A DNA stretch of 64,000 nt from positions 1,962,001-2,026,000 of the forward strand of contig NZ_JAYMGI010000002.1 of assembly GCF_035825295.1 (NCBI RefSeq), written 5' to 3'. Of this stretch, positions 46,038-54,293 are shown in pieces. A program made the translations under genes and the position numbers. A model generated the notes under the pieces. The model did no database searches. It was not told where the DNA came from and saw only the letters and a list, made by a program, of their open reading frames with translations. Within the stretch, counting starts at the first letter, position 1; every line of letters begins with the position of its first letter. This stretch comes from Actinacidiphila sp. DG2A-62. Its GTDB lineage: Bacteria > Actinomycetota > Actinomycetes > Streptomycetales > Streptomycetaceae.

Positions 46038-47108
46038 TCAGGTGATCAGTAGGGCGCGGGTCCAGCCGGTGGTGTCCGCGCCGTCCAGCGCCAGTTGCGC
46101 ACCGGCTCGGCCTTCCAAGAAACCGGGTTTGGTCAGCCGGTCCAGGCCGGTGGCCAGGCGCTGCTTCAGGTCTGTGACCAGCAGTACGAAGCGGTCCGGG
46201 GCACTGCTGTCGGTGGCGACGGCGCGGGCGACGGTCACCAGGCCGACCCAGCCGTGGCAGAGGGAGGCGTCGGTGATCCGGCCAAGACAGGCAGGGTCGG
46301 CCAGCGCGCGCACGATGGCTTCCTCTGCCGCGCGCCGGCGTACCGGATCGCCCAGAGCGAGGGCGGCCAGTTGCTGGGCGCGAGCGATACCGATCTCGCC
46401 GTAGCACCAGGACGGGCGGGAGGGCTCCGGCTCGGGCTTTTCGGCGGCCGACAGTTCACCGTGAGTGGTCCAGTAACGGCAGCCGTACACGTCCAGCCAA
46501 CGAGCGAACGCCCCGATGGCGTCCTGCTGACCGGGTACCGTCACATCGTGCTGAGCGGCGAGGGACAGTAGCGCCAGCGGACCGGCGATGCCGTGCGCTA
46601 CTCCGTTGTTGCCGTGGCCGCCGTCCATCTGCTCGCCGGCAGGACCGACCGCCGACCACCACCCCGGCAGCTCCCGACTTCCGACGCGCACCGGCTGCGA
46701 CAGAGACACCAGATAGGCCAGAACCTCTCGCAGCAGTGGTGAGGCCGTGCCGCGCATCAGCAGCAGCGCGGCCAGCCCGGTCAGACCTCGGATGAGGTCG
46801 AACTCTGCGAGGTGGGGTAAGTCCCCGGACACCTGCCGCCGACGCGCCGCTGCCAGCCGGACGGCCACGACGCGGTCCACCGCATCGCGGACTTCCCGGC
46901 CGGCACGCCCGGCACGGCCGAGCACGAATTCCAGAGCTGGGGCGCCGTGGTACAACGACGCGTTGCCGCCGGCGCTGACCCCGCCGGCCACTGCCTGCGC
47001 CAGACTGCTCCGCCCGGCCACGAGGTCGCCTCGCTCGATGTGCAGCAGCGTGATGCCCAGCGCGCCTTCCGACAGATCCTGCGTCCGGGGCAGGGGCGCC
47101 GCCGTCAT
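46038..47108 (-). CDS. LanC-type lanthionine cyclase
   Basis: A 356-aa zinc cyclase that adds Cys thiols to dehydroalanine/dehydrobutyrine. Zinc ligands Cys235 (SWCYGEIG) and Cys284-His285 (LCHGWVG) are present, as are the GNNGVAHGIAGPLALL helix and the early GALGITLLHIE motif. ATG 47108 overlaps the LanB stop (ATGA), showing tight coupling. Positioned between the LanB-type protein and the SpaB_C-methyltransferase. Confidence 0.92.
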   Translation of the reverse strand: MTAAPLPRTQDLSEGALGITLLHIERGDLVAGRSSLAQAVAGGVSAGGNASLYHGAPALEFVLGRAGRAGREVRDAVDRVVAVRLAAARRRQVSGDLPHLAEFDLIRGLTGLAALLLMRGTASPLLREVLAYLVSLSQPVRVGSRELPGWWSAVGPAGEQMDGGHGNNGVAHGIAGPLALLSLAAQHDVTVPGQQDAIGAFARWLDVYGCRYWTTHGELSAAEKPEPEPSRPSWCYGEIGIARAQQLAALALGDPVRRRAAEEAIVRALADPACLGRITDASLCHGWVGLVTVARAVATDSSAPDRFVLLVTDLKQRLATGLDRLTKPGFLEGRAGAQLALDGADTTGWTRALLIT

Positions 47109-49144
47109 GAGCGCGTCCGCAGTGGGACGACGATGCTGTGGGCACGGCCGCCGAGCCATCCGTCGGCATCCGGCGGCGGAGCGTCGTGCAGTTGCGCGAC
47201 ACCGGTCGGGCTGGCATCCAGGTGGGCACGCAGCAGGTCCAGGTGCATAGCCTGGTCGAGGTCGAGGGGGAGCCGTTGGTCGTCCTCCGCCAACAGCACG
47301 CGGCTCGGCGCATGGAACCGGCCCAGCCAGGCGTGCAGCCCTTCGGCCCACTCGTCCAGGCTGGCCGTATGGCTGGGCAGGTCCTGGGCGCGCAGCTTCC
47401 ACCGCGCGGACGCCAGGATCGACCGCCGGTAGTGCAGCGCCGGCGTGAACGGCAACGTCCATGCGGCGCCCCAGTCGAACCAGGTCACCTGCGGCGCCGC
47501 GGCCCGGCTGATCTCGGCGAGGAATCGTGGCAGGGCAGGTGTGTAGTTGTTCCACAGGAAGTTGATCGCGGTGGGTGCGAGAACTTCCAGGTGCGTGCCG
47601 GTGGCGGCCTCGGTGAGGTAGAGGCGGCCGTCGCGTAGGCCGACGGCAAGGTCGGACGGGAGCAGCACCTCCTCCGTGCGGTGCCGGAACTCTCCGACGC
47701 TGATCACCCGCGGCAGCGCCTGGGGGGCGCGCGTCAGCAGGTCCGCGTGGACGCGGGCGGCGTGGAAGGAGAGTTGGACCAGTTCCGCGCCGGGCTCGAC
47801 TGCGGGCAGTCCGGTGTACGCCGCGCCGGCCTCTGGGAACAGGTGCCAGAACCGTCCCGTCATCGAGCCGGCAGCGCGGGAGACAGCGGACACCTGGAGT
47901 CGGAAGTCCCCGCGGTCCAGAGCATCTGTCGAGCCGGCCCGAACCTGCATGCTCAGCTCCAGGTGGGGCGGACGAAGAGCGGCCTTGCCCGCAGCGGCCT
48001 CCAACTGCTCGATCATCGCGCCGGACAGGCCCACCGACCTGTTGCCCTCGACGCCCGCGATACCCGCCCACTCCAGAAGGAGCCTGTCCCGCCGGGTCAT
48101 CGGACGGGGCGCCTCGGACACCTTGCCGAACCCCTCGGGAAAGCCCAGGCCCCGCTCGCTGTCGGTCACCAGCTCCAGCGGCACCTCGACGCCCTCGCCG
48201 TACCGCTCGGCGAACTGCTCGGCGTACCGGCGCCACACCCTGGTTCCCATCGGGTGCGCGGCAAGCCGGGTCAGGACCGTCGCAGTGGTCTCCGCCTCCG
48301 TCAAGACCGCCTCAGGTAACCGCACCGCGGCGTCCAGCCGCAGATCCGACGCCGTCGAACTGCTGCGGATGTCCTCGCGCAGAGCGGCCGGCAGGCAGAC
48401 GGTCGGATCGACCACGGTGGCGGGTGCTCGCAGTGAGGAACGCAGCAGCCGTACCCTCAGGAGCTGCGCGAGCAGCCCGGCCCGGTGGTGCGGGGCCGTG
48501 TTCGGGAACTCGGCAGCGAGCTTGCCCAACAGGGCCGAGTACCGGAGCGGTGACCGGGCCGCGTCGAGTACCAGCGCCACTGCGGGCGTCAACGCGAGAG
48601 AGAACTCCGAGGCGCCCTCGGAGGGGACGTAGACGCGCCCGCCTCGCCGTTGCGCGAGGTTGTTGAGACACACGTCGATGTCGGCCATCCGCTCGGCGTC
48701 CGCCTCCCAGGCGCTGATCGCCGCGTCCACCACCACTGGGTCCGGCCGGACGACCGCCTGGTGCCGGTCGCCGACACGAGCTTCGGTCGTACCGCCGAAC
48801 TCGATTGCGGCGACGCCCGCGAACAGGCCGTACGGGGTGGAGCGGCCCGTGTACCTGATGGCGTATCGCGCGGTGGCCAGCGCCGCTCGCCGTACCCGAC
48901 GTAGCTTCGGGGATCGTCCGTCGAGGATCGACCGGACTTGGCGGGCAAGGTCCGGGCTCGCGCCGGCCACGGCCTGACCGAAGGTGTCATCGGCCCACGC
49001 CGCGGTCAGCCACGAACGCCATCGTTCGAGTGAGGCGTCAGACCCCGGCCAGGGCGGCACGTCCGGTCCGGTGAGGTTCACGGCGGCGCGTAGCATCCCG
49101 CCGTCGACGCCGCGATACCAGCTATGGCGTGATCGTGTCATCAT
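47105..49144 (-). CDS. LanB-type lantibiotic dehydratase, glutamylation domain only
   Basis: A 679-aa N-terminal Lant_dehydr domain protein that uses glutamyl-tRNA to activate Ser/Thr of the precursor. Diagnostic ARYAIRYTGRSTPYGLFAG at ~91-110, NNLAQRRGGRVYVPSEG, and the C-terminal VLAPTAINFLWNNYTPALPRFL. A full LanB is ~1000 aa; the missing elimination domain is encoded in the downstream fusion gene, so this is a split LanB. Start ATG 49144 chosen from GGAG at 49150-49153; ATG 49141 and GTG 49150 are alternatives. It follows the precursor gene after a strong hairpin. Confidence 0.9.
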   Translation of the reverse strand: MMTRSRHSWYRGVDGGMLRAAVNLTGPDVPPWPGSDASLERWRSWLTAAWADDTFGQAVAGASPDLARQVRSILDGRSPKLRRVRRAALATARYAIRYTGRSTPYGLFAGVAAIEFGGTTEARVGDRHQAVVRPDPVVVDAAISAWEADAERMADIDVCLNNLAQRRGGRVYVPSEGASEFSLALTPAVALVLDAARSPLRYSALLGKLAAEFPNTAPHHRAGLLAQLLRVRLLRSSLRAPATVVDPTVCLPAALREDIRSSSTASDLRLDAAVRLPEAVLTEAETTATVLTRLAAHPMGTRVWRRYAEQFAERYGEGVEVPLELVTDSERGLGFPEGFGKVSEAPRPMTRRDRLLLEWAGIAGVEGNRSVGLSGAMIEQLEAAAGKAALRPPHLELSMQVRAGSTDALDRGDFRLQVSAVSRAAGSMTGRFWHLFPEAGAAYTGLPAVEPGAELVQLSFHAARVHADLLTRAPQALPRVISVGEFRHRTEEVLLPSDLAVGLRDGRLYLTEAATGTHLEVLAPTAINFLWNNYTPALPRFLAEISRAAAPQVTWFDWGAAWTLPFTPALHYRRSILASARWKLRAQDLPSHTASLDEWAEGLHAWLGRFHAPSRVLLAEDDQRLPLDLDQAMHLDLLRAHLDASPTGVAQLHDAPPPDADGWLGGRAHSIVVPLRTRS

Positions 49145-49170
49145 CCACACTCCGTTCCTGGCAGAGGGCG

Positions 49171-49200
49171 CGGGCTGGACGGGGAACCCCGTCCAGCCCG
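49171..49200 (-). terminator. Read-through hairpin between precursor and lanB
   Basis: Perfect 14-bp inverted repeat CGGGCTGGACGGGG / CCCCGTCCAGCCCG with a two-base centre lies between the precursor stop (49220) and the dehydratase start (49144). Such hairpins in lanthipeptide operons let the precursor be made in excess over the enzymes. Confidence 0.85.
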
Positions 49201-49219
49201 CCGTGACGAACCGACCTGG

Positions 49220-49402
49220 CTACGAGGTGGTGCAGGCGCTCGGGCAGGAGCTACCGCAGTTGTCGCCGGTGCCGCACATCAGCACCGTCTCGGTTGCCGG
49301 AGTGCCCTCGATGAAGCTGATGTCGAGCCCGAACGGATCGTCGTCCACGACCTCGGCGACCGACGGCATGGCAGCCGCCGGCTCACCCAGTTGAACGGTC
49401 AT
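49220..49402 (-). CDS. FxLD family class I lanthipeptide precursor
   Basis: A 60-aa peptide with AAGGAGG seven bases upstream of ATG 49402. The leader carries the family motif DPFGLD (F24-G-L-D27), after MTVQLGEPAAAMPSVAEVV. The C-terminal core ends CGTGDNCGSSCPSACTTS: four Cys (43, 49, 53, 57) with Thr45, Ser51, Ser52, Ser55, Thr58, Thr59, Ser60 (and Thr34/37/39) available for dehydration. Asp47-Asn48 is the obvious candidate for the isoaspartate-type methyltransferase. First gene of the operon; lanB, lanC and the methyltransferase follow. No dedicated protease or transporter is seen. Confidence 0.9.
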   Translation of the reverse strand: MTVQLGEPAAAMPSVAEVVDDDPFGLDISFIEGTPATETVLMCGTGDNCGSSCPSACTTS

Positions 49403-49649
49403 ACGAACCTCCTTGTGTAGTGGCGGAGTAGTGCAGGTGCCGGGCCCTGCTGAGCCCGGGATCTCATCGCCAAATGACCGCGATGGCACTGCGTGACGGG
49501 GACACAGTTCCCACGGCGGGGTCAGAGCGGCGAAGTCCTGTGAGGACGGTCGTCATGAGGCCGTGCCCGCGAGAGCTTCCTCAGTCACGGCGAGCACCAG
49601 ATGCACCGAGTGGTCATGTGTGGTCACCCTGTGCTCGATGCCTTTCGGA

Positions 49650-49931
49650 TCAGGTCGCTCCGGGGCGTTTGCGCTCCAGGATCACGAGGGGGCAGTTGAG
49701 GGCGTCGGCGATCTTCTTGAGGTTCGCGGGGGTGGCGCTGCGCCAGCCGGACTCGATCTCTCCCATCAGCTGTTCGGAGACTCCGATCTCCCTGGCGAGG
49801 GCCCGTTTGGTCAGCCCGGCCTTCTCCCGGGCCCAGCGCACGGCCTCGGGTTCCTGGTGCAGGCGCCGGGGAGCCGTCCTCGTGCGGTGGACCGTGGGGC
49901 GTTCCACGGCATCTCCCTTCAGGGAATTCAT
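49650..49931 (-). CDS. Small XRE-family HTH protein
   Basis: A 93-aa protein. HTH from ~30 to 85: VRWAREKAGLTKRALAREIGVSEQLMGEIESGWRSATPANLKKIADALN. No sensor domain. It lies upstream of the lanthipeptide precursor on the same strand, separated by ~250 bases, so it could regulate that operon or belong to the regulatory block further upstream. The intervening 247 bases carry only tiny ORFs and presumably the precursor promoter. Confidence 0.88.
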   Translation of the reverse strand: MNSLKGDAVERPTVHRTRTAPRRLHQEPEAVRWAREKAGLTKRALAREIGVSEQLMGEIESGWRSATPANLKKIADALNCPLVILERKRPGAT

Positions 49932-50120
49932 GGCGGTACGGGTTCGCGCGGTGCGCGGGCTCCGGTCCCGTCGCGCTCTGGACCGCGTTCGACCCCGCTC
50001 CGCCTCACGGGGGAGGGAAGGCGGAGCGGGGAGTTCAGGGGGTGGTGTGATGGTGGTTCCGGGCGCGGGGTGGGTCCGCGGCGTGTTCGGGTGTTTAGGA
50101 TCTGCCGGCGGCCGGTGTGG

Positions 50121-50531
50121 CTATGCGGGGGTGGGCTCGGGGTGGGCGGGGCTGGGACGGGGGTTCCAGCGGTCGTGGAGTTCCCAGGTGTGGCCGCCGG
50201 GGTGGCCCTCATATTCGCCGCAGCCGCCGAGGTCGGGGTGGGAGGCGGGGCAGTCGGGGAGAACGAGCAGCGTGTCGGGGGTGTCGTCCTGGGGCCATCG
50301 GCTCCAGACGGCGGTGTTGTCGTCGACGTCGTGGACCAGGGCGTAGTGATGGCCGGCGGCGTGGTGTTCGAGGGTGCAGCGCAGGTCGCGGATGTCCGCG
50401 GGCCTGCAGTAGTCGTCCGCCGACCATGCCAGGGCGGTGAGTGCGAGCCGGTCGGGCAGGACCGTCATGGTCGAGCAGACGGCCCGGCGGGTGGGCCTGG
50501 GGAGGGGGCTGGTGCTGAGCGTGTGGTTCAC
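50121..50531 (-). CDS. Small Cys/His-rich protein of unknown function
   Basis: A 136-aa protein starting at GTG 50531 (VNHTLSTSPL). Cys and His cluster in two places (CTLEHHAAGHHYALVHDVDD and CGEYEGHPGGHTW), suggesting metal binding. Not recognised as a named family. In the same-strand regulatory block between the XRE gene and the HATPase operon. Confidence 0.6.
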   Translation of the reverse strand: MNHTLSTSPLPRPTRRAVCSTMTVLPDRLALTALAWSADDYCRPADIRDLRCTLEHHAAGHHYALVHDVDDNTAVWSRWPQDDTPDTLLVLPDCPASHPDLGGCGEYEGHPGGHTWELHDRWNPRPSPAHPEPTPA

Positions 50532-50630
50532 GGCGTGTTCCTGGAGTGAGTGAATGCGTACGAGTTCGTCTGCGGCGGGGTGAGGTGAGTTCGGGAGAAC
50601 TGGTCGGGGGTGGTGCTCGGGTGAGGGGGT

Positions 50631-51107
50631 CTACGGCAGGCGGCGATGCCGCCCGCTCGGAGGGGAGAGCGCGTGCGGCCTGATCGCGCCGACGGTGGTC
50701 AGGCCCAGTTCGGGGCCGGTGTCGCGGGCCATCTGCGTGTCGAGGATCTGGTCGGCCAGCGACTGCGTACACGCCGCGCATGCGAACACGTCCGCGCTGA
50801 CACCAAGCACCGTGGCCGGCCCCAGCCACACCACCCGCGCCGATTCACGCCCGCACCACAACCAACAACGCCCGGTCACCCAGAGGTTGTCGTCGTCCCT
50901 CTCGGCGACGGGAGGCAGCCGCCACGGTGCGGCACGGCGGAACCGGTCGAGCGGGGATTCCGTAGATCGGGTGGCGTGCAACGCTTCGTCACCGCGGGCC
51001 TCGGCCTTCCCCGTGCGAGCGGAGGGTCGAGCGTGCTTGTCCAGTCGGGCGTCGTTCTCCTCCGGCGCCTCCGTGCGGCGCAGCAGTGCGCACTGGGCCT
51101 CGGTCAT
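50631..51107 (-). CDS. Unknown protein with putative Cys4 metal site, coupled to the HATPase
   Basis: A 158-aa protein starting MTEAQCALLRRTEAPEEND; ATG overlaps the HATPase stop (ATGA). The second half contains GRCWLWCGRESARVVWLG and VFACAACTQSLADQIL, four cysteines arranged as two CxxC-like knuckles. This resembles small zinc-binding proteins found beside Streptomyces HTH/ATPase pairs. Function unknown. Confidence 0.65.
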   Translation of the reverse strand: MTEAQCALLRRTEAPEENDARLDKHARPSARTGKAEARGDEALHATRSTESPLDRFRRAAPWRLPPVAERDDDNLWVTGRCWLWCGRESARVVWLGPATVLGVSADVFACAACTQSLADQILDTQMARDTGPELGLTTVGAIRPHALSPPSGRHRRLP

Positions 51108-51592
51108 CGACCCGCACCCCCGAGGGTCAGCGTGCACCAGGTCGTCGTGCCGTCGGGGCTGACACCCCACTCGTCGGCGATCGAGGCCACGAGGAACAGC
51201 CCGCGGCCGGACTCGCTGTCGGCGTCGGCAACGGTCAACTGCGGCCGGTGATGCGATCCGTCGTCGACCGCAATCAACAGCCCCTGCAGAGTGATCAACA
51301 GACGGAACCCGATCTCGCCGTGCTGGCCGTACTGCAGGGCGTTCGTGACGAGTTCGCTGACCAGCAGCCTCGCATCGTCCGCGAGCGAGCCCAATCCCCA
51401 AGCAGACAACTTGGCTTCGGTGAGGTGGCGAAGCCGACCCACCCACTTGACCACGGGAGTTCCTTCGCTTCCACCATCTGTGGCGTTGGCGAAAATCCGC
51501 ACGTCCAGCTCGTCGCAGGTCGGTTCGCCGACGTCGGGAACCTCGGCGTTGGGTGTGGCGGTGTTCGTCGACGGATGCGTTGCCCGGGTCAT
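51104..51592 (-). CDS. HATPase_c ATP-binding protein (anti-sigma/RsbW-like)
   Basis: A 162-aa protein: a ~45-aa variable N-terminus, then LSAWGLGSLADDARLLVSELVTNALQYG (N box), LLIAVDDGS, and DSESGRGLFLVASIADEWGVS (G box). Same architecture as the protein at 28.8-29.3 kb but not a recent duplicate. ATGA overlaps at both ends tie it to the neighbouring genes, so it is the third gene of a four-gene coupled operon. Confidence 0.87.
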   Translation of the reverse strand: MTRATHPSTNTATPNAEVPDVGEPTCDELDVRIFANATDGGSEGTPVVKWVGRLRHLTEAKLSAWGLGSLADDARLLVSELVTNALQYGQHGEIGFRLLITLQGLLIAVDDGSHHRPQLTVADADSESGRGLFLVASIADEWGVSPDGTTTWCTLTLGGAGR

Positions 51593-51756
51593 GAGTCCGA
51601 CCCCCCTCTCCGGGGGCGGACGAGACGCGGCACTTTCACGGCCGGAGCACGTTGCGCAGCGGCCACGGCCGTGCTTGCCGAGTGCAGGCCGGCGGCAGCC
51701 GAGAGAAGGTTCTCGCGGCGCTCCGAGTTCGCGGTGGTCAGCAGAAACGCGCTCAC
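51589..51756 (-). CDS. 55-aa ORF coupled at both ends
   Basis: GTG 51756 overlaps the stop of the gene above (GTGA) and its TGA overlaps the HATPase ATG (ATGA). The product VSAFLLTTANSERRENLL... is Ala/Arg-rich with no recognised domain. The double 4-base coupling is the argument for it being a translated gene or a coupling leader. Confidence 0.55.
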   Translation of the reverse strand: MSAFLLTTANSERRENLLSAAAGLHSASTAVAAAQRAPAVKVPRLVRPRRGGSDS

Positions 51757-51995
51757 GACGCCGCCTCCTGGCCGCCGCCCGGGCGCAGCAGAGCCGCCAA
51801 GTCAACGCAGAGCGCGTCAGCTTCCTCAGCGGTGAGGACCAGCACGGTCGTCGTTCCGGAAAGGCGCCTCCCGAGCCGGCGGAGCCGGACCGGGATGGCG
51901 ACACGTCCGGCCTGGGTCAGCTCTGGCGCCCCGGGGGCGCGTTCGACGCGCCAAGATCGCAGCGCCCCGTTCGGCAGCAGGTGACGTTCTGTCAT
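51753..51995 (-). CDS. Small protein of the coupled regulatory operon
   Basis: An 80-aa protein starting MTERHLLPNGALRSW (a GTG three codons upstream at 52004 is an alternative). It has an LVLTAEEADALCVDLAALLRPGGG C-terminal helix typical of small proteins next to Streptomyces HTH regulators. No named function. First gene of the operon running to 50631. Confidence 0.6.
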   Translation of the reverse strand: MTERHLLPNGALRSWRVERAPGAPELTQAGRVAIPVRLRRLGRRLSGTTTVLVLTAEEADALCVDLAALLRPGGGQEAAS

Positions 51996-52075
51996 GTCAC
52001 TCACCGTAGGAGCGCAGTCGCCCTGCGACCCTGAGAAAAAATCAGGGCAGACTAACGGTCAGGGAGTACCGCTTT

Positions 52076-53302
52076 CTAGGCGGTCATGCCGATGTGCTGA
52101 GCAACGGCCCGAAGATCCTCTCTCCACATGGGCTTTTCGCGCTTGAGGAGGTCCGCGACTGCCTCCCGAACCAGCGGCGAGAAGCCCACCTCTTCCGGGG
52201 ACTGCTCCGTGATTCGCTTGAGCATGAAAACCGTGCCGAAGTCGTCACGTTGGATGCGGTTGCAGTTCATGACCTCGATCAGGTACCGGGTTCGTCGCTC
52301 AAGGGGCAGCTCGGGGTTGTCCTCGACGCTGTCGGCCACGCGTAGAGCCTCCACCGTGTCGCCCTCTTCGGCCCGCAGGTGTACCGCGTGCATGGCCACG
52401 TTCGTCGGGCCGAAGCTGGTGTGCCAATCGTTGCGGTCCTTGCCAAGCCGTGCCGCTACCTGCTCGGCGCCGTGATACAGGTCCCAGGCCACCGGGCCCT
52501 GGTGGTCGCGGACGGCGGCGACGGCCGCCGACAAGTGGAGTGCTCCGTACGCGGACAGGTGCTCCGAGGTGGCGTCTTCGCCAGGGCGGCAGCTCTCGAT
52601 GGTCTCGCGCGCCAGGGCAACGCTGTCGGCCACGTCTCCCGACGACGTGAGTACGCACGCCAGGCTCCACGTAGCCGCGGCGAGGAGAGCCGGGTCGCCG
52701 ACCTGGTCGGCCAGGGCGACACCGCGATCGGCCGCGATGCGAGCCTGCATTGGTTCACCCACGCGTCGCAGCCATACTTGAGCCATGCCGTACACGGAGA
52801 TCAGCAGCGCCACCGCCTGCCGCTCTTGCTGCTCGCCGTCGGCGTCGCGCACGGCTGCATAGCCCTGCCGTAGGAGATTCGGAAGTCGGCCACCGATGTC
52901 GGCGTACCGGTTCCGGGTCTGCGTCTCGTACACCCGCCAGGCGTCGTTCACAGCAGCGCGGTACTCCTCGATGCGCACCTCGCCGATCCCGGACGGGAGC
53001 AGCGAAGAGGGCAAGGACAGAGTCCGGCGGATCGCCGGCACGGCCTCGTGGCCGGCGCGCGGCCCGGAAACCGCACTCGTCAGGACGCCGCCGGTCAAGT
53101 CCCTCAGATCACGGACGTGGAGCACCCGCGCGAGGTCGATCAGTACCGACAAGCGGTCGATGGGCAGGAAGCCTTTCTCGACCTTGTACGCCCAGTTCTC
53201 CGACTTACCGACCAACTCGGCCATGGCCTTCTGCGACAGGCCCCGGCGCTCGCGGTAGTAACGGATGCGGTCACCGATACCGAAGTCCTCTACGACGGCC
53301 AT
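52076..53302 (-). CDS. XRE-family HTH regulator with TPR-like C-terminus
   Basis: A 408-aa protein. HTH at ~10-65 (IGDRIRYYRERRGLSQKAMAELVGKSENWAYKVEKGFLPIDRLS). The remainder is TPR-like helical (LLISVYGMAQVWLRRVGEPMQARIAADRGVALADQVGD). ATG 53302 with GAGGGGA upstream. This type commonly pairs with HATPase and small proteins in Streptomyces. It lies 80 bases upstream of the coupled operon and is divergent from the HAD gene. Confidence 0.88.
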   Translation of the reverse strand: MAVVEDFGIGDRIRYYRERRGLSQKAMAELVGKSENWAYKVEKGFLPIDRLSVLIDLARVLHVRDLRDLTGGVLTSAVSGPRAGHEAVPAIRRTLSLPSSLLPSGIGEVRIEEYRAAVNDAWRVYETQTRNRYADIGGRLPNLLRQGYAAVRDADGEQQERQAVALLISVYGMAQVWLRRVGEPMQARIAADRGVALADQVGDPALLAAATWSLACVLTSSGDVADSVALARETIESCRPGEDATSEHLSAYGALHLSAAVAAVRDHQGPVAWDLYHGAEQVAARLGKDRNDWHTSFGPTNVAMHAVHLRAEEGDTVEALRVADSVEDNPELPLERRTRYLIEVMNCNRIQRDDFGTVFMLKRITEQSPEEVGFSPLVREAVADLLKREKPMWREDLRAVAQHIGMTA

Positions 53303-53466
53303 GGCCTGACGTCCCCTCAATCGGTCGAGTCAGTAGTCGCTATGCCTCCCGGCCAGGGTACGGCCCAGCGCTGGGAAGGCCGCAACCTTCGCCAACGGTT
53401 ACCATCCGAACGACAGCGCACCCACGCGCCGCCCTCGGCGCGAATATCGTCCGTACGGAGCGATCA

Positions 53467-54093
53467 ATGACCTACCGTGGCCTGATTCTCGACTTCGGCG
53501 GGGTTCTCACCGTCCACATGCGGCTGAACCGGGAGGCGTTCGAGCGCAGCGAGGGGCTGGAGCCCGGCGCCTACTACCGCGCGTTGAACGAGCATCCGGA
53601 CGGGGTGGCGGTCTACGCAGCTTTGGAGGTGGGCGAGGCCACGCAGGAGGACTGGAACCGCGTCATCGGCGGCATCCTCGGTATCGATCCCACGGACCTG
53701 ATGCGGCGCGCGCTGGCCAACCTCCACCTGGAGCCGGCCATGGTCGACGCCGCCCGTCGCGCCCGCGCCGCGGGCATCAAGGTCGCCATGCTCTCCAACA
53801 GCTTCGGCCTCACGCCCTTCAACCCCTACGCAGCGCTCGGCACGTGGGACGGAGAGTGGGACACGATCGTCCTGTCCGAGCAGCTCGGCGTACGCAAGCC
53901 CGACCCGGCCATCTACGCGCACACACTGAAGCAGCTCGACCTTCCCGGCGAGGACTGCGTGTTCGTCGACGACCGCGCGGCCAACCTGCCGCCGGCCGAA
54001 GCGCTCGGCATCCGCACGATCCACCACACGCAGGTGGCCGACACGATCGCACAGCTCGACGCGCTGCTAGATCGCGCCACGCTGGCGACCTGA
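53467..54093 (+). CDS. HAD-superfamily phosphatase
   Basis: A 208-aa protein with all four HAD motifs: I LILDFGGVLT (nucleophile Asp; the acid/base Asp position is Gly-Gly as in some IA members), II MLSNSFG, III GVRKPDPAIYAHTL, IV CVFVDDRAANLP. Helical cap between I and II. Substrate unknown. Divergent from the XRE regulator across 164 bases. Confidence 0.9.
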   Translation: MTYRGLILDFGGVLTVHMRLNREAFERSEGLEPGAYYRALNEHPDGVAVYAALEVGEATQEDWNRVIGGILGIDPTDLMRRALANLHLEPAMVDAARRARAAGIKVAMLSNSFGLTPFNPYAALGTWDGEWDTIVLSEQLGVRKPDPAIYAHTLKQLDLPGEDCVFVDDRAANLPPAEALGIRTIHHTQVADTIAQLDALLDRATLAT

Positions 54094-54293
54094 TCACGCG
54101 GCATCCGCGTCTGGGCGCGGGCCGCGGCTCGCCCGCACCGAGGGTGTGAGATCGGCCAGGTCGCGCATCCTCGACTGTGCACAGCACCCCGCCGGCCCCG
54201 CCCGGGTCTTGGTGACTGGTCCAGCCACAGCCAGGCTCGTCGAAGACCGGCCGTTCGGTCGACAACCTCAACCGCCGTGCGGCGCCGGGGTGT

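Noticed and set aside
49464..49556. 30-codon ORF (MTTVLTGLRRSDPAVGTV...) just upstream of the lanthipeptide precursor
   Set aside because: No ribosome-binding site at the right distance and no Cys or leader motif; cannot be supported as a second peptide.
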